This document shows, piece after piece, positions 15,868 through 22,840 of a stretch of 26,374 nt of DNA. The notes under the pieces were generated by a model, which searched no databases, was not told where the DNA came from, and saw nothing but the letters and a program-made list of their open reading frames with translations. Source of the DNA: JBFGCT01 sp041581055 (GTDB lineage Bacteria; Actinomycetota; Acidimicrobiia; Acidimicrobiales; Ilumatobacteraceae). Position numbers and translations under genes: made by a program. Each line of letters opens with the position of its first letter. Positions within the stretch are counted from its first letter, which is position 1. The stretch covers positions 1-26,374 of the forward strand of contig JBFGCT010000038.1 in the NCBI GenBank assembly GCA_041581055.1, given 5' to 3'.

Positions 15868-16522
15868 AGACGCCGGCGGGTTCGAGGCCGTCGATGTCCG
15901 CCCGCCCGAGCAGCCAGCCGAGGCGCAGTGCCGGCGGCGCCTCCAACGCGGCGGTCGGCAGCGACGTCATCCCCATCGGCTGGCGGGCCTTCCACGCCAT
16001 CTCCCGCCGCCGCAGTTCGAGGCGGACATACGCGCCGGGCAGGTCGTCGAGCTCGTAGCCGATGTCGAGGTCGACGTGGTGCACGGCGACCTCGCGGAGC
16101 CGCCGGAACGGGAGGTCGGTGATCGGGACGACGCCCCGGATCGTCGTCCGCCCCTCGCCGACCCACGTCGACCCGGCCCAGGCCGACTCCAGCGCCCAGA
16201 TCGCCCGGCGCAGGTCGGCGATCTGTTCCGCCGCCGGACGGCGAGCGCCGCCCTCGATCTCGCGGTTGCGGCCCTCCGCGCCCCCCTCGTATTGCTCGAC
16301 GACGCGCCCGTCCGCGGCGCCGTCGAAGATCCGGCGGTGACCGTCGGCGTTGCGCGCCAGATGGGTCAGGACGTGTCCGCGCGTCCAGCCGGGCAGCCGG
16401 GACGGCGCGGTGACGTCCAGCTCATCGACGAGGTCGTCGAGCGCACCGAGGAGGCGCTGGTGCGCGCTCGCCGCCAGCGCGACATCGCGGTCGAGCTCGC
16501 GGGCGGCGTCGATCGGCGGCAT
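15863..16522 (-). CDS. Maleylpyruvate isomerase family, mycothiol-dependent (MDMPI/DinB-like) protein
   Basis: The 219-residue protein matches the actinobacterial four-helix MDMPI/DinB-like family. The zinc-ligand pattern is complete: H54 in GHVLTHLARNADG, then E144 and H148 in LREVAVHHVDLDIGYE. The N-terminal domain spans about 1-155, with PSRLPGWTRGHVLTHLARN as the family signature, and the C-terminal part is the usual smaller domain. Members use mycothiol as thiol cofactor for isomerisation or conjugation, and many have unknown substrates. No gentisate or maleylpyruvate degradation genes are adjacent, so the named reaction should not be assumed. The ATG at 16522 is chosen because family similarity starts there; the open frame extends 140 residues further, but that stretch is a shadow of gnd. 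It is divergent from gnd, with 85 bases between. Confidence 0.88.
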   Translation of the reverse strand: MPPIDAARELDRDVALAASAHQRLLGALDDLVDELDVTAPSRLPGWTRGHVLTHLARNADGHRRIFDGAADGRVVEQYEGGAEGRNREIEGGARRPAAEQIADLRRAIWALESAWAGSTWVGEGRTTIRGVVPITDLPFRRLREVAVHHVDLDIGYELDDLPGAYVRLELRRREMAWKARQPMGMTSLPTAALEAPPALRLGWLLGRADIDGLEPAGVF

Positions 16523-16607
16523 GGCGGCGAGGGTAGCGAGCGCGAAACCGCTGCGGAACACGTCGGCGACCGGTGTCGATGTCGGTCGGACGTGGCAACC
16601 TGTCGGC

Positions 16608-17630
16608 ATGCAACTCGGCATGATCGGACTCGGCCGCATGGGCGCCAACATGGTGCGCCGGCTCGCGGCGGCGGGCCACGCGTGCGTCGGCCACGACGTG
16701 GCCGAGGGCCCGATGCTGGAACTCGAGAACGAGAACCTGCCCGTCGCCCGAACGCTCGCGGAACTGGTCGCCGCGCTCGACGCGCCGCGGGCGATCTGGA
16801 TCATGGTGCCGGCGGCGTACGTCGGCGGGACGCTCGACCGGCTGGCGCCGTTGCTCGACGCCGGCGACGTCGTCATCGACGGCGGCAACTCCTGGTATCG
16901 CCACGACGTCGACCGCTCGGCGGCGCTCCGCCCGGCCGGCATCCACTACCTCGACGTCGGGACGAGCGGAGGCGTGCACGGACTGGAGCGGGGGTACTGC
17001 CTGATGATCGGCGGGGACGACGAGGCGGTGGCGCGGCTGGCGCCGGTCTTCGACACGCTCGCCCCGGGTGTCGCCGCCGCCGAGCGCACCGTCGGCCGCG
17101 GCGGCGAGGTCGCGCCCGAGGAGCGGGGGTGGCTGCACTGCGGGCCGAGCGGGGCCGGCCACTTCGTCAAGATGGTCCACAACGGCATCGAGTACGGCCT
17201 GATGGCCGCCTACGCCGAGGGCCTCAACGTGCTGGCCAAGGCGAACATCGGCGCGATCGACCACGAGGACGACGCCGAGACGGCGCCACTCGACGACGCC
17301 GAGTACTACCGGTTCGACATCGACCTGGGGAAGGTGACCGAGGTGTGGCGCCGGGGCTCGGTCATCAGCTCGTGGCTGCTCGACCTCACCGCCGAGGCGT
17401 TCCTCGACGACCCGCAGCTCGATCGGTACTCCGGCCACGTCAGCGACTCGGGCGAGGGTCGGTGGACGGTCAACGCGGCGATCGACGAGGGGGTTCCGGT
17501 GCCCGTGCTGTCCGCCGCGCTGTACCAACGGTTCTCGTCGCGCGGCCGCAGCGACGTCGCCGACCAGGTGCTCTCGGCGATGCGCGCCGGCTTTGGCGGC
17601 CACGCAGAAAAGAAGGACTCGACGCGATGA
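16608..17630 (+). CDS. gnd: 6-phosphogluconate dehydrogenase (decarboxylating), short form
   Basis: The 340-residue enzyme oxidises 6-phosphogluconate to ribulose 5-phosphate and CO2. The N-terminal Rossmann domain starts MIGLGRMGANMVRRLAAAGH. Substrate motifs are DGGNSWY at 91-97, LDVGTSGGVHG at 115-125 and SGAGHFVKMVHNGIEYG at 181-197, with the catalytic K188 and the supporting N192 and E195. The length fits the short GndA/YqeC-type enzymes (about 300-340), not the 470-residue form. After the second Rossmann strand, residue 30 is Asp (VGHDVAEG) where NADP-specific forms have an Asn-Arg-Thr motif; an acid there favours NAD (inferred). The ATG at 16608 gives a typical start; no strong ribosome-binding site precedes it. 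The stop overlaps an ATG (ATGA at 17627-17630) within the first copy of a 27-bp repeat. Confidence 0.93.
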   Translation: MQLGMIGLGRMGANMVRRLAAAGHACVGHDVAEGPMLELENENLPVARTLAELVAALDAPRAIWIMVPAAYVGGTLDRLAPLLDAGDVVIDGGNSWYRHDVDRSAALRPAGIHYLDVGTSGGVHGLERGYCLMIGGDDEAVARLAPVFDTLAPGVAAAERTVGRGGEVAPEERGWLHCGPSGAGHFVKMVHNGIEYGLMAAYAEGLNVLAKANIGAIDHEDDAETAPLDDAEYYRFDIDLGKVTEVWRRGSVISSWLLDLTAEAFLDDPQLDRYSGHVSDSGEGRWTVNAAIDEGVPVPVLSAALYQRFSSRGRSDVADQVLSAMRAGFGGHAEKKDSTR

Positions 17631-17746
17631 CCGGCAGGCCGCCGCCGGGAGCGCCAGCGACCAAGGCTGGCGCGCGGCCGACCAGACACAAACAGCACCG
17701 ACCTTCTCCGAGGCCGAGCCAACCAAAGAAGGACTCGACGCGATGA
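17627..17746 (+). CDS. Possible 39-residue Pro/Arg-rich small ORF between gnd and zwf
   Basis: An ATG in the first repeat copy, preceded by the AAAGAAGGA ribosome-binding site, opens a 39-residue frame that ends at the TGA overlapping the zwf ATG. The product would be basic and proline-rich (GRPPPGAPATKAGARPTRHK) and ends in KKDSTR, the same six residues that end Gnd, because both ends lie in copies of the repeat. It may have no function beyond carrying ribosomes from gnd to zwf. The composition looks unlike a folded protein, so coding is uncertain even though the signals for translation are good. Confidence 0.35.
   Translation: MTGRPPPGAPATKAGARPTRHKQHRPSPRPSQPKKDSTR
17651..17673 (+). other. 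Perfect 8-bp stem hairpin in the gnd-zwf spacer
   Basis: GCGCCAGC at 17651-17658 pairs perfectly with GCTGGCGC at 17666-17673 across a seven-base loop. It begins 21 bases after the gnd stop. There is no T-tract, so it is unlikely to be a full terminator. It could stabilise the gnd message end or tune zwf expression; both ideas are inference. Confidence 0.55.
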
Positions 17747-19245
17747 CCGGCCAAGACGACGACACCGACGACATGCCCGCCGACACGCCGCACAACGTCG
17801 GCGACGCCCGCCATGGCGTGTACGTCGACACGACCCAGATCGACACCCACCAGCCGAAGGCCGACGCCCTCGTGCTGTTCGGGGCGACCGGCGACCTCGC
17901 CAAGCGCAAGCTGTTCCCGGCGCTCTACCACCTCGAGCGCAGCGGCGCGCTGACCGTTCCCGTGATCGGCGTCGCTCGCAGCAGCTGGACCGACGACGAC
18001 TTCCGCGACCGGGCGCGCAAGTCGATCCTCGAGCACGTCGACGACGCCGACACCGGGGTGATCGACTCGTTGTGCAAGAGGCTCGACCTCGTCCAGGGCG
18101 ACTACGCCGACGAGGCGACGTGGACCGAGCTGGAGTCGACGCTGCGGGGGCACGGCTCGGACACCGCGGTGTTCTACATGGCGATCCCCCCGTCGATGTT
18201 CCCGGTCGTCGCCGAGAAGCTGGCGTCGATCGGGTTGCACGAGCGGGGCCGCATCGTCGTCGAGAAGCCGTTCGGGCGTGACCTCGCGTCAGCCGTCGAG
18301 TTGAACAAGACGCTGCACTCGGTGTTCCCCGAGGACCACATCTTCCGCATCGACCACTATCTGGGCAAGGAGGCGGTCGAGGACCTCCTCGTGTTCCGCT
18401 TCGGCAACACGCTGCTCGAACCGGTCTGGAACCGGAACTACGTCCGCAGCGTCCAGGTCACGATGTCGGAGACGATCGGGATCGAGGGGCGCGGCGCGTT
18501 CTACGAGGGCGTCGGGGCGATCCGCGACGTGCTCCAGAACCACCTGCTCCAGGTCGTGTCGCTGCTGGCGATGGAACCGCCGGCGGGCGCCGACTCCGGC
18601 TTCCTCCAGGACGAGAAGGCCAAGGTGATCAACGCGATGCGTCCGATCGACTGCACCGCCCTCGTGCGCGGGCAGTACGTCGGCTACCGCGACGAGCCGG
18701 GGGTCGATCCGAACTCCGAGGTCGAGACGTTCGTCGCCGCCCGGCTGGAGATCGACTCGTGGCGATGGGCCGGCGTGCCGTGGTACGTCAGGGTCGGCAA
18801 GGGTCTGCCGCAGGCCGCGACCGAGGCGGTGGTCGAGCTGCGCCGGCCGCCGCGGATGCTGTTCGACGAGGCGGGTGGCCCGCCGCCCGAGCGCAACCTG
18901 ATCCGGCTCCGCCTCGGCAAGAACGACGGCGTGACGTTCGTCCTCCAGGCGAAGACGCCGGGCCCGCACCTCGACAGCCAGAACGTCGACGTCGACGTCG
19001 ACTTCGCGGCGGCGCTCGGCGAGCGGCAGGACGCGTACGAGCGGCTGCTCGGCGACGCGTTGGCCGGGTCGCTGCGGCGCTTCGCCCGCCAGGACGTGGT
19101 CGAGGGGACCTGGCGCGTCATCCAGCCGGCGCTCGACCGGCCGGGCCCGATCTACCCGTACTTCCGCGACACCTGGGGGCCGTCGGAGGCCGACGGCGTC
19201 CTGGTCAACAACGACGCCTGGTACCCCCCGTCGCCCCCGCGATAG
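17743..19245 (+). CDS. zwf: Glucose-6-phosphate dehydrogenase
   Basis: The 500-residue enzyme has the normal length and motifs for Zwf, which oxidises glucose 6-phosphate to 6-phosphogluconolactone. The coenzyme fingerprint LFGATGDLAKRKL is at 45-57, EKPFGRDL at 174-181, and the active-site segment RIDHYLGKE at 202-210 with its catalytic His and Lys. Downstream are VWNRNYVRSVQVTMSETIG and YEGVGAIRDVLQNHLLQV, all highly conserved. The first 35 residues (MTGQDDDTDDMPADTPHN onward) are acidic and poorly conserved; a later ATG at 17773 is possible, but the AAAGAAGGA site favours 17743. The fingerprint type is usual for NADP-using enzymes. It follows gnd, so the two oxidative steps of the pentose phosphate pathway are co-expressed; the lactonase gene is not adjacent. 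Confidence 0.95.
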   Translation: MTGQDDDTDDMPADTPHNVGDARHGVYVDTTQIDTHQPKADALVLFGATGDLAKRKLFPALYHLERSGALTVPVIGVARSSWTDDDFRDRARKSILEHVDDADTGVIDSLCKRLDLVQGDYADEATWTELESTLRGHGSDTAVFYMAIPPSMFPVVAEKLASIGLHERGRIVVEKPFGRDLASAVELNKTLHSVFPEDHIFRIDHYLGKEAVEDLLVFRFGNTLLEPVWNRNYVRSVQVTMSETIGIEGRGAFYEGVGAIRDVLQNHLLQVVSLLAMEPPAGADSGFLQDEKAKVINAMRPIDCTALVRGQYVGYRDEPGVDPNSEVETFVAARLEIDSWRWAGVPWYVRVGKGLPQAATEAVVELRRPPRMLFDEAGGPPPERNLIRLRLGKNDGVTFVLQAKTPGPHLDSQNVDVDVDFAAALGERQDAYERLLGDALAGSLRRFARQDVVEGTWRVIQPALDRPGPIYPYFRDTWGPSEADGVLVNNDAWYPPSPPR

Positions 19246-19263
19246 CGCGCGCCGGGGGTCGGG

Positions 19264-19797
19264 TCAGCGCAGCGAGGGTCGACGGACCCACGCTCGCTCG
19301 TCGCGCCGCGCGTCCCACGCGTTGAGCATCGCCGTCAGCCCGCTGCCGAGACAGACGAGCGACGCCACGATGCCCCCGAGCTCGGTCGCCGTGCGGGCGG
19401 TGAAGTCGCCGTGGGCGGCAAACCGGGCGAACGGGTCGCGCAGGATCAAGGAGGCGACGACGACCGCCGCGCCGACGATCAACATCACCGCTGTCAAGAA
19501 CGCCGGCCGACTGCGGAAGACGTACCGCAGTGGCGACCGCGCGGCGGCGACGACGATGCGACAGCCGATCCCGATCGCGACCAGAGACACGAGCACGATG
19601 CCGGACGTCGTCAGGAGCGCGGTGGACGACGCCGGATCGTCGAACAGGTCGGCCGACGCGCGCGCGACGACGATTCCCTCCCACCCGCAGATCAGTGCCA
19701 GGAACCCCCACCGGCCGGCGATCCCGCGATCATGGGGTGGGCTGCGGACAGGACGGGTCGTGCGGGCGTGAGCTGCTTGGCTCCCATCCCGTTCCAT
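19264..19797 (-). CDS. Hypothetical four-TM membrane protein
   Basis: The 177-residue protein is not recognised. It has a polar, Arg-rich N-terminal tail (1-28) and four hydrophobic segments: about 29-47 (GRWGFLALICGWEGIVVARA), 61-85, 99-119 (AFLTAVMLIVGAAVVVASLI) and 139-160. A basic C-terminal tail ends in RRDERAWVRRPSLR. The positive charge on both tails suggests both ends face the cytoplasm. The ATG at 19797 is preceded by GGAGGGG a few bases upstream, which fixes the start; an adjacent GTG at 19800 is the alternative. An open frame reaching to 20121 is not used, as it crosses the CMD-like gene in a low-complexity shadow. The gene converges with zwf, 18 bases apart, and looks monocistronic. 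Confidence 0.7.
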   Translation of the reverse strand: MERDGSQAAHARTTRPVRSPPHDRGIAGRWGFLALICGWEGIVVARASADLFDDPASSTALLTTSGIVLVSLVAIGIGCRIVVAAARSPLRYVFRSRPAFLTAVMLIVGAAVVVASLILRDPFARFAAHGDFTARTATELGGIVASLVCLGSGLTAMLNAWDARRDERAWVRRPSLR

Positions 19798-19963
19798 CAC
19801 CCCTCCGATCCGCGCCCCCAGGCACCCCGACACACGACTGATTGCGCACACAACAAACCGGTCATTCCCAGTAAGGGCATGGCGGGCCCGTCGAGAGAAG
19901 GGTCGGAAGTCACGATGTTCGCCAGCGTGCCGGCGCGACACGTCGCGCCAGCCGACGGCGTGC

Positions 19964-20278
19964 TCAACCGTCGAGGACCTCGGCGATCCAACCGAGGGCG
20001 GCGACCGTTGCGGGGAACCCGACCGTCGTGAGCGCGGCGACGGCGACCTGACGGATCTCGTCGGCGCTCGCCCCCTCGGCTTGCGCCTTCCGGACGTTGG
20101 AGCGTACCGCCCCCTCCGCACCGGCGCCGATCGCCAGCGCCAGCTTGACGAGGCGCATCGTCTTGGGATCGAGCGGGCCGGACCGATCGACCGCGGCCCC
20201 GAGGCCGCCGAGCGCGTCCGCCACGTCGGGGAACGTCGAGCGGAACGAGGTGTACGCGTCGGGCAGATATTCGGTCAT
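19964..20278 (-). CDS. Carboxymuconolactone decarboxylase (CMD)-like protein lacking the CxxC
   Basis: The 104-residue, all-helical protein has the CMD/AhpD-like pattern: LDPKTMRLVKLALAIGAGAE, then GAVRSNVRKAQAEGASADEI and RQVAVAALTTVGFPATVAAL. In redox-active members, such as AhpD, the loop before the His carries a CxxC pair. Here that stretch reads AEGAVRSNVRKA with no cysteine, and the whole protein has none. It therefore cannot act as a thiol peroxidase partner, and a non-redox or scaffold role is more likely. The ATG at 20278 has GGAGG (complement of 20286-20290) seven bases upstream. It is divergent from the blue-copper lipoprotein gene and probably shares one promoter region with it. 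Confidence 0.85.
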   Translation of the reverse strand: MTEYLPDAYTSFRSTFPDVADALGGLGAAVDRSGPLDPKTMRLVKLALAIGAGAEGAVRSNVRKAQAEGASADEIRQVAVAALTTVGFPATVAALGWIAEVLDG

Positions 20279-20306
20279 GGATGATCCTCCGGAATCGGTG
20301 AATCGC

Positions 20307-20313
20307 TACAGTA
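20307..20313. promoter_or_regulatory. Symmetric -10 element, possible bidirectional promoter
   Basis: TACAGTA reads TACAGT (TANNNT) on the plus strand and TACTGT on the minus strand. Plus-strand transcription would start at about 20319, exactly at the GTG of the copper lipoprotein gene, giving a leaderless mRNA. Minus-strand transcription would start at about 20301, leaving a 23-base leader with a good ribosome-binding site before the CMD-like gene. No convincing -35 boxes are seen. Symmetric -10 elements are known to fire in both directions; here this is inferred from sequence only. Confidence 0.45.
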
Positions 20314-20318
20314 TCGAT

Positions 20319-20741
20319 GTGAGGCGTGCGGCATCGACGGCTCGCCTCGCCGCCCTGCTGCTGCTATCGGGAACGCTGCTCGGGTGCGATGGCGACGGGG
20401 ACTCCGGATCATCGACGACGGTCGACGATCGGCCGGCGCCGGTGACGGTGATCGCCGACGAGTATTCCTACTCGCCGGTCACCTTGGCGGCGCGCAGCCC
20501 GTTGCGTGTTCGACTCGTCAACGCCGGAGCGCTCGCCCACACGTGGTCGGTGATGGCCGAACGGGTCGCAGACGAGGCCGGGGTGACACCGGAGCTCATC
20601 CTCGCCGAGGCGCGTGCCGAGCCGGGACAGTCCTCGGTCATCGACCTGGCAGGGCTCGCTCCCGGCACCTATCAGATCGTCTGCACGATCCCCGCGCACT
20701 ACAGCGCGGGGATGGTCGGTGACCTCGTGATCGAGAACTGA
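20319..20741 (+). CDS. Blue-copper (cupredoxin) lipoprotein
   Basis: The 140-residue protein starts with a lipoprotein signal (MRRAASTARLAALLLLSGTL, then LGC with C23 as lipid anchor) and a Gly/Ser/Asp-rich linker. The mature domain (about 40-140) is a single cupredoxin. The type 1 copper ligands are visible: H74 in GALAHTWSVM, and C122, H127 and M132 in the loop VCTIPAHYSAGM. It would be an electron carrier or copper-binding protein on the outer face of the membrane. GTG at 20319 is chosen because the signal peptide begins there and a -10 hexamer ends seven bases before it, which fits a leaderless transcript. In-frame GTG 20298 and ATG 20277 are alternatives. It converges with the molybdoenzyme operon, 18 bases apart, and may serve it as an electron partner (inference). 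Confidence 0.87.
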   Translation: MRRAASTARLAALLLLSGTLLGCDGDGDSGSSTTVDDRPAPVTVIADEYSYSPVTLAARSPLRVRLVNAGALAHTWSVMAERVADEAGVTPELILAEARAEPGQSSVIDLAGLAPGTYQIVCTIPAHYSAGMVGDLVIEN

Positions 20742-20759
20742 CCGCGCGGCGCTGAGGGG

Positions 20760-22190
20760 CTAGCGGCCGCGGCAGTCGATGCAGCGGCGCCCGATCAGGG
20801 CGAGCGTGCCGGAGTGCTCGTCGCCGAGGACCGCCGAGATCCGTGCAAGCATCGCCGCGGGAGCAACCGGCTTGCCGCACAACTCACAGCGCGCGGTCCG
20901 CTCGCGTCGCACCTCGCGGCGGCCCAGGCGCCACTCGTCGACGTCGAACCCCCGGTCGAGACGGATCGCCCCCCGATCGATCTCCGGGCAGACCGTGACG
21001 CACTGGCCGCACGCGACGCAGCTGCGGGGGTCGAAGTCGATGCGCACCTCGTCGGCGACGTTGGCCGAGCGAAGGGCGTCGGTCGGGCACACGGTCGCGC
21101 ACATCTCGCACGCGGTGCATGTTGCGACGTCGATCTCGATCGAGCCGGTATCCGCGGCGGCGAGCGCGACGAAGCCGGGGCCCGGGGCGAAACCCTCGTG
21201 CAGCGCAACGATCGACCGCTGGGTGGATCCGGCGTCGAACAGCCCCGATGGCGCCGAGGGCGCCGCCAGCGGGCGGGGGACGGGCGCGTCACCCTCGACG
21301 CGCGCGGCGCCGATCCCGATCGCATCGAGGACGGTCGACGCGTCTGCGAGCGTCGACTCCGTCCGCGCGGACAGGCCCCGTTCGCACTCGCTCTCGCGGC
21401 AAATCGCGGCGGTGACCGAGCCGGCGCCGAGGGCCAGTGGAGCGAGCAGCCAGCCGACCGGGATCATGCCGGTGCACGGCACCTCGACCCGGTGCCAACC
21501 GGGAACGAACGGGCTCGGACCCCCTGCGCACACGTAGCGGATCCCGATCGGCTCGGAACTCGCGCTGATCGCGGCGCGGACCTCGGCCTCGACCGCGGCG
21601 GGGGTGACGACCGGGTTGACGACCGCCCCGGTCGGGCACGTCGTGACGCAGATCCCGCAGGCGACGCACGCGGTCTTGTCGTAGGCCACCACCCCGCCAC
21701 CCCAGGTCAACGCGTCGGCCGGACACGCTGACACGCATGCGCGGCAGCCGTCGTGAGCGACACACCGCGACTCGTCGATCGCCGGCGCGCCGGTGTACGC
21801 CGGTGGGCCGAGCGACAGCAACGAGCGCCTCGTCGTCCGCGTCGGCCGCCGGACGAGCTTGACCTGCTCCGGGCGCGAGCCGGGGAAGGCGCCGATCCGG
21901 GCGGACAGGGCGGCGAGCGCGATCGACAGCGACCGCGAGTCGCCGATCCGTTCGAGGTCGACGACGCCGACGCCGAGCGGGTCGAACCCGATCCGTCTGA
22001 CCGCCGCTTGCACCCGCCCGGTCGCGCTGTCGCCGCCGTGCAGCGCGAGCACCAGCGACGTCTCCTCGGGCGGCACCAACCCCGCGAGCTGACCCGGATG
22101 CCAACAGAGCTTCGGCGCGCTCAGCACGGTGGTGCCGGGGACCGCGACCCGGCGCGCGCCGTGGTCGGCGCAGATCACGATCGTGGTCAC
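20760..22190 (-). CDS. Polyferredoxin with MvhD/HdrA-like core, electron-transfer protein
   Basis: The 476-residue protein carries four 4Fe-4S motifs in two pairs. The first pair is about 143-186: an atypical C-x5-C-x2-C-x3-C (CVAHDGCRACVSACP), then CVACGICVTTCP. The second pair is about 358-401 (CTACEMCATVCP and CVACGQCVTVCP). Between them, residues about 219-272 (YVCAGGP, EVPCTGMIPVGWLLAPLALG, ICRESECERG) resemble the iron-sulfur/MvhD region of hydrogenase-heterodisulfide reductase systems. The C-terminus adds two CxxC pairs (CELCGKP and CIDCRGR) that could bind zinc or another cluster. The N-terminal 120 residues include a hydrophobic start (TTIVICADHG). GTG at 22190 (GTGA overlap with the upstream stop, with GGTGGGG five bases before) is preferred over GTG 22196. 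No Tat or Sec signal is seen, so it probably works on the cytoplasmic side. It is the last gene of the operon. Confidence 0.85.
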   Translation of the reverse strand: MTTIVICADHGARRVAVPGTTVLSAPKLCWHPGQLAGLVPPEETSLVLALHGGDSATGRVQAAVRRIGFDPLGVGVVDLERIGDSRSLSIALAALSARIGAFPGSRPEQVKLVRRPTRTTRRSLLSLGPPAYTGAPAIDESRCVAHDGCRACVSACPADALTWGGGVVAYDKTACVACGICVTTCPTGAVVNPVVTPAAVEAEVRAAISASSEPIGIRYVCAGGPSPFVPGWHRVEVPCTGMIPVGWLLAPLALGAGSVTAAICRESECERGLSARTESTLADASTVLDAIGIGAARVEGDAPVPRPLAAPSAPSGLFDAGSTQRSIVALHEGFAPGPGFVALAAADTGSIEIDVATCTACEMCATVCPTDALRSANVADEVRIDFDPRSCVACGQCVTVCPEIDRGAIRLDRGFDVDEWRLGRREVRRERTARCELCGKPVAPAAMLARISAVLGDEHSGTLALIGRRCIDCRGR

Positions 22191-22840
22191 TCGCACCCCA
22201 CCGGAGCGAGCAGGAGCGGGACCAGCTCGCGGTCGTGCTCGACGAGCGCGTGTAACGCTGCGGCAAGCGCCGTGTACGCGTGGTGTCGATCGGCGTCACA
22301 CACCCGGCGGCAAAACATCGTGATCCAGGGCTCGAGCGATCCGGTCAGGAACTCGTGCTGGCGGCGAACCGCCACGGCCGGATCGTCGTTCTCCGCGCGC
22401 CGGCGCGTCTCGTCGTGGCAGAGCCGGGCCATCACCTCCAACTCGGTGGCAACGTGATCGACCATGTCGCCGCCGCCGATGTCGTCACCGAACCCGAATC
22501 CCCGGTATGTCGCACGGAGCTCAGCCTGCGCCTCGGCCACCTCGCCGCGGCGGGCGTCGGCCACGTATGCCGTCGCGTGGGGCGAGCACGCGGCGCCTCC
22601 GACGCCGGCCTCGAACAACGCCGCGTACGCGCCCTCCAGGTCGTGCAGATCGGCGACGACGAGCGCCTCGGCGGCTTCGATCACCGGGAGCGCGAACGCG
22701 TAGTCGAACAGGCCCAGATCATCGAGGACCGGGACGGTTCCGGCGGCGACGTCCACCAACTCGCTCGCGGGGTAGGAGAAACCGGCGGCCGCAAAGCGGT
22801 AAACGCCCTCGCGCAGCCGACCGAGCCGCGCGAGACTCAC
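22187..22840 (-). CDS. TorD/NarJ-like molybdoenzyme maturation chaperone
   Basis: The 217-residue, mostly helical protein fits the TorD/DmsD family, which binds the signal peptide of a molybdoenzyme catalytic subunit and keeps it ready for cofactor insertion and Tat export. The recognisable part is DHVATELEVMARLCHDE at about 128-144, the usual H-[IV]-x2-E-L-E-F-M motif. It is followed by FLTGSLEPWITMFCRRV, the conserved 'HLxxWxxxF' stretch. The position normally reading 'E-x-V-Y' is CSPHATAYVADARRG. The GTG at 22840 overlaps the upstream stop (GTGA), fixing the start; an open frame reaching to 22945 overlaps the small membrane gene and is not used. Its presence suggests the catalytic subunit is exported by Tat, though that N-terminus lies outside the window. 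Confidence 0.85.
   Translation of the reverse strand: MSLARLGRLREGVYRFAAAGFSYPASELVDVAAGTVPVLDDLGLFDYAFALPVIEAAEALVVADLHDLEGAYAALFEAGVGGAACSPHATAYVADARRGEVAEAQAELRATYRGFGFGDDIGGGDMVDHVATELEVMARLCHDETRRRAENDDPAVAVRRQHEFLTGSLEPWITMFCRRVCDADRHHAYTALAAALHALVEHDRELVPLLLAPVGCE

Larger units (their letters stand above)
17609..17751 (+). repeat. 27-bp direct repeats flanking an 89-bp insert between gnd and zwf
   Basis: The identical 27-base sequence occurs at 17609-17635 and 17725-17751, 116 bases apart. Each copy holds a purine-rich ribosome-binding site (AAAGAAGGA), then CTCGACGCG, then ATGACCGGC. In the first copy this ATGA joins the gnd stop to a small ORF; in the second it joins that ORF's stop to the zwf start. 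The 89 bases between (17636-17724) resemble neither flank. Deleting one repeat and the insert would leave a direct 4-nt overlap of gnd and zwf. This is therefore likely the result of an insertion or tandem duplication after the operon formed. Confidence 0.9.

Noticed and set aside
17725..17751. The 27-bp direct repeats as a phage attachment site
   Set aside because: No integrase, tRNA or phage genes lie near, and the enclosed segment is only 89 bases. An insertion or tandem duplication explains it better.
19798..19963. The 166-base gap between the four-TM gene and the CMD-like gene as a hidden RNA gene
   Set aside because: I saw no tRNA-like cloverleaf, conserved riboswitch block or strong terminator. 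It probably only holds the promoter of the four-TM gene.
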